32,818 nt of DNA from contig JAIPGC010000011.1 of assembly GCA_021736335.1 (NCBI GenBank), positions 1-32,818 on the forward strand. The letters are read 5' to 3'. Position numbers and translations under genes: made by a program. The stretch's first letter is position 1; the number at the start of each line of letters is the position of its first letter. Below are positions 31,437-32,818 of the stretch, piece by piece. Origin of the DNA: Acholeplasmataceae bacterium. Lineage in GTDB: Bacteria; Bacillota_I; Bacilli_A; Acholeplasmatales; Acholeplasmataceae. Below the pieces are notes generated by a model that did no database searches, was not told where the DNA came from, and saw nothing but the letters and a program-made list of their open reading frames with translations.

Positions 31437-32648
31437 ATGGAAAGATTAATTGAGAGATTTTTACGGTATGTGAAGGTCGATACACAATCAGATCATGATT
31501 CAAATACATTCCCATCAACTGAAAAACAAAAGAATTTAAGTAGAGTATTACTCAAAGAATTACAAGGTTTAGGTTTAAAGGCGCATTTAGATGATTACGG
31601 GTACGTATACGCTAAAATTAATAAGAATAAGGAAGGCGCGCACGCGATAGGCTTTGTTGCACACGTTGATACTTCTCCTGATGCTCCTGGTAAAGATGTC
31701 AATCCAAGAATCATTAAGAAGTATGATGGAAGTGAAATCAAACTTAATGAGAAATTATCCATGAGTCCAGATCATTTTCCTAGTTTAAAAAGAGTTATTG
31801 GTGATGATATCATTGTGACTGATGGTAATACATTATTAGGTGCTGATGATAAATGTGGTGTTGCTGAAATCATGGAACTAGCTGAATACTTTGTTGCTCA
31901 CCCCGAAGAAAAGCACGGAGATATTTTTATATGCTTTACTCCAGATGAAGAAATCGGTAATGGAGCAAACCATTTTGATTATGATTATTTCAAAGCTGAT
32001 TTTGCTTATACTGCTGATGGCAGTGAAGTAGGTGGTATCGAGTATGAAAACTTCAATGCTGCTGGTGCTAATCTAACTTTTGTTGGTAAGAGTATTCATC
32101 CAGGATCCGCTAAGAATAAGTTGATCAATGCACTACATTTAGCTATGGAATTTCATGAAATGCTTCCTAAATTTAAAAATCCAGCTTATACAGAAAATTA
32201 TGAAGGTTTTAACCATATAACAAATTTAAAGGGTGAAGTGGAAAAAGCAGCTTCACACTATATCATTAGAAATCATGATATGAGCTTATTTAATGAGCAA
32301 AAAAAGGAGTTCGAAGTCATTAAAGACTACATGAATCAAAAATATGGATATCAAGCAGTAGAATTAACAATCAAGGATAGTTATTTCAACATGTATGAAG
32401 TCATTAAAGATCATATGCACATCATTGAACTTGCTAAGCAAGCAATAAAGAATGTTGGGCTCACACCTCATGCAGAACCCATTAGAGGTGGTACTGATGG
32501 CGCTAGATTGACTTATGAAGGATTGTTATGCCCCAATTTAGGTACTGGTGGATATCAATTTCATGGTCGCTTGGAATTTGCATCTATTCAACAAATGCAA
32601 AAAGCGGTTCAAATATTAATTGAAGTTGTTCGTTTAGGAGCAAAATAA
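31437..32648 (+). CDS. pepT: Peptidase T (tripeptide aminopeptidase)
   Basis: A cytoplasmic M20B metallopeptidase that removes the N-terminal residue of tripeptides. 403 residues, close to the usual 408. The dinuclear zinc ligands are visible: His76 and Asp78 (AHVDTSPD), bridging Asp137 (GADDKCG), Glu171/Glu172 (FTPDEEIG), Asp194 (YTADGSEVGG) and His376 (YQFHGRLEF). PIRGGTDGARLTYEGL is intact. AGGAGG lies 12 nt before the ATG, longer than ideal; no better in-frame start exists (ATG within the gap is followed by TAG). With the M32 carboxypeptidase and TldDE it completes a peptide-catabolism set. Confidence 0.97.
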   Translation: MERLIERFLRYVKVDTQSDHDSNTFPSTEKQKNLSRVLLKELQGLGLKAHLDDYGYVYAKINKNKEGAHAIGFVAHVDTSPDAPGKDVNPRIIKKYDGSEIKLNEKLSMSPDHFPSLKRVIGDDIIVTDGNTLLGADDKCGVAEIMELAEYFVAHPEEKHGDIFICFTPDEEIGNGANHFDYDYFKADFAYTADGSEVGGIEYENFNAAGANLTFVGKSIHPGSAKNKLINALHLAMEFHEMLPKFKNPAYTENYEGFNHITNLKGEVEKAASHYIIRNHDMSLFNEQKKEFEVIKDYMNQKYGYQAVELTIKDSYFNMYEVIKDHMHIIELAKQAIKNVGLTPHAEPIRGGTDGARLTYEGLLCPNLGTGGYQFHGRLEFASIQQMQKAVQILIEVVRLGAK

Positions 32649-32656
32649 ATAAAAAT

Positions 32657-32701
32657 AAAAAAGAATTCAAATACTTGATTGACAAGTTGAATTCTTTTTT
32701 T
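32657..32701. terminator. Bidirectional terminator between pepT and the next gene
   Basis: AAAAAAGAATTCAA pairs with TTGAATTCTTTTTT, and an inner CTTG/CAAG pair extends the stem past a 3-nt bulge. T-tracts are present on both strands; both convergent genes can use it. Confidence 0.88.
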
Positions 32702-32703
32702 AT

Positions 32704-32818
32704 TTATTCATATAAACTGATCAAGGGAAATATAATAACACCTAAATAAAAAGTTACTTTCATATATGTAGCAAAATCTTTAAATGGTCTATTGAATAAT
32801 TTTTTGGTCCAAAGAATG
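32704..32818 (-). CDS. C-terminal end of an unknown membrane protein
   Basis: On the minus strand an open frame runs in from the right edge and ends with TAA at 32704, giving a tail of 37 residues that includes KKLFNRPFKDFATYMK and a hydrophobic stretch VTFYLGVIIFPLISLY. This looks like the last membrane helix of an integral membrane protein. The family cannot be named from this fragment. It ends 3 nt from the terminator hairpin shared with pepT. Confidence 0.55.
   Translation of the reverse strand, partial: ILWTKKLFNRPFKDFATYMKVTFYLGVIIFPLISLYE

Overview
The window looks like core chromosome of a low-GC Firmicutes/Mollicutes-type bacterium that uses the standard genetic code. TGA ends several genes (era, ybeY, sdaA, tldD) and Trp is TGG, which excludes the Mycoplasma/Spiroplasma code. 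The class II alpha2-type glycyl-tRNA synthetase, the compact gene order and the AT-rich DNA with consensus sigma-A promoters fit an Acholeplasma/Izemoplasma-like lineage. That placement is inference; no rRNA gene is present to confirm it.

Layout. Almost everything is on the minus strand; only a HAD hydrolase tail (2-172), an MBL-fold hydrolase (14183-14782) and pepT (31437-32648) are on the plus strand. From right to left: (a) 32704-32818, tail of a membrane protein facing pepT across a shared terminator. (b) 29634-31219, a small-protein operon with two SHOCT-like proteins, a DUF2089 zinc-ribbon/HTH protein and two orphan small ORFs (38 and 67 aa), driven by a perfect promoter. It is separated from the pepT promoter by helically phased A/T tracts. 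(c) 25953-29523, a heterodimeric ABC exporter. (d) 23179-25874, the TldD/TldE peptidase pair. (e) 18888-23068, a metal operon of ZIP transporter, MntR-like DtxR regulator and two tandem MgtE channels, with a perfect 16-bp palindrome at its promoter. (f) 14821-18811, M32 carboxypeptidase, L-serine dehydratase and a 23S rRNA m5U methyltransferase. (g) 12626-14081, cysK-cysE for cysteine synthesis, divergent from the MBL gene. (h) secG, rsmE and rpsU, the first and last with strong promoters of their own. (i) 963-11155, a ten-gene run phoH-ybeY-cdd-era-recO-glyS-GH3-dnaG-rpoD-trmK that keeps the Bacillus-like macromolecular-synthesis order, lacks dgkA between ybeY and cdd, and carries a secreted GH3 beta-glucosidase lipoprotein between glyS and dnaG. 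(j) a MarR regulator and tRNA-Arg(UCU).

How the genes work together. Region (i) couples RNA quality control, ribosome assembly, primer synthesis and the main sigma factor. Regions (f) and (g) link peptide breakdown, serine deamination and cysteine synthesis. Region (e) appears to be one divalent-metal regulon. Region (b), followed by the exporter in (c), is the least explained part and the best candidate for an undescribed system: three of its five proteins share one short helical module and two look like paralogues. No CRISPR array, transposase, prophage, riboswitch or rRNA was recognised, and no gene-free stretch exceeds 300 bases; the longest is the 217-base curved region between the (b) operon and pepT.
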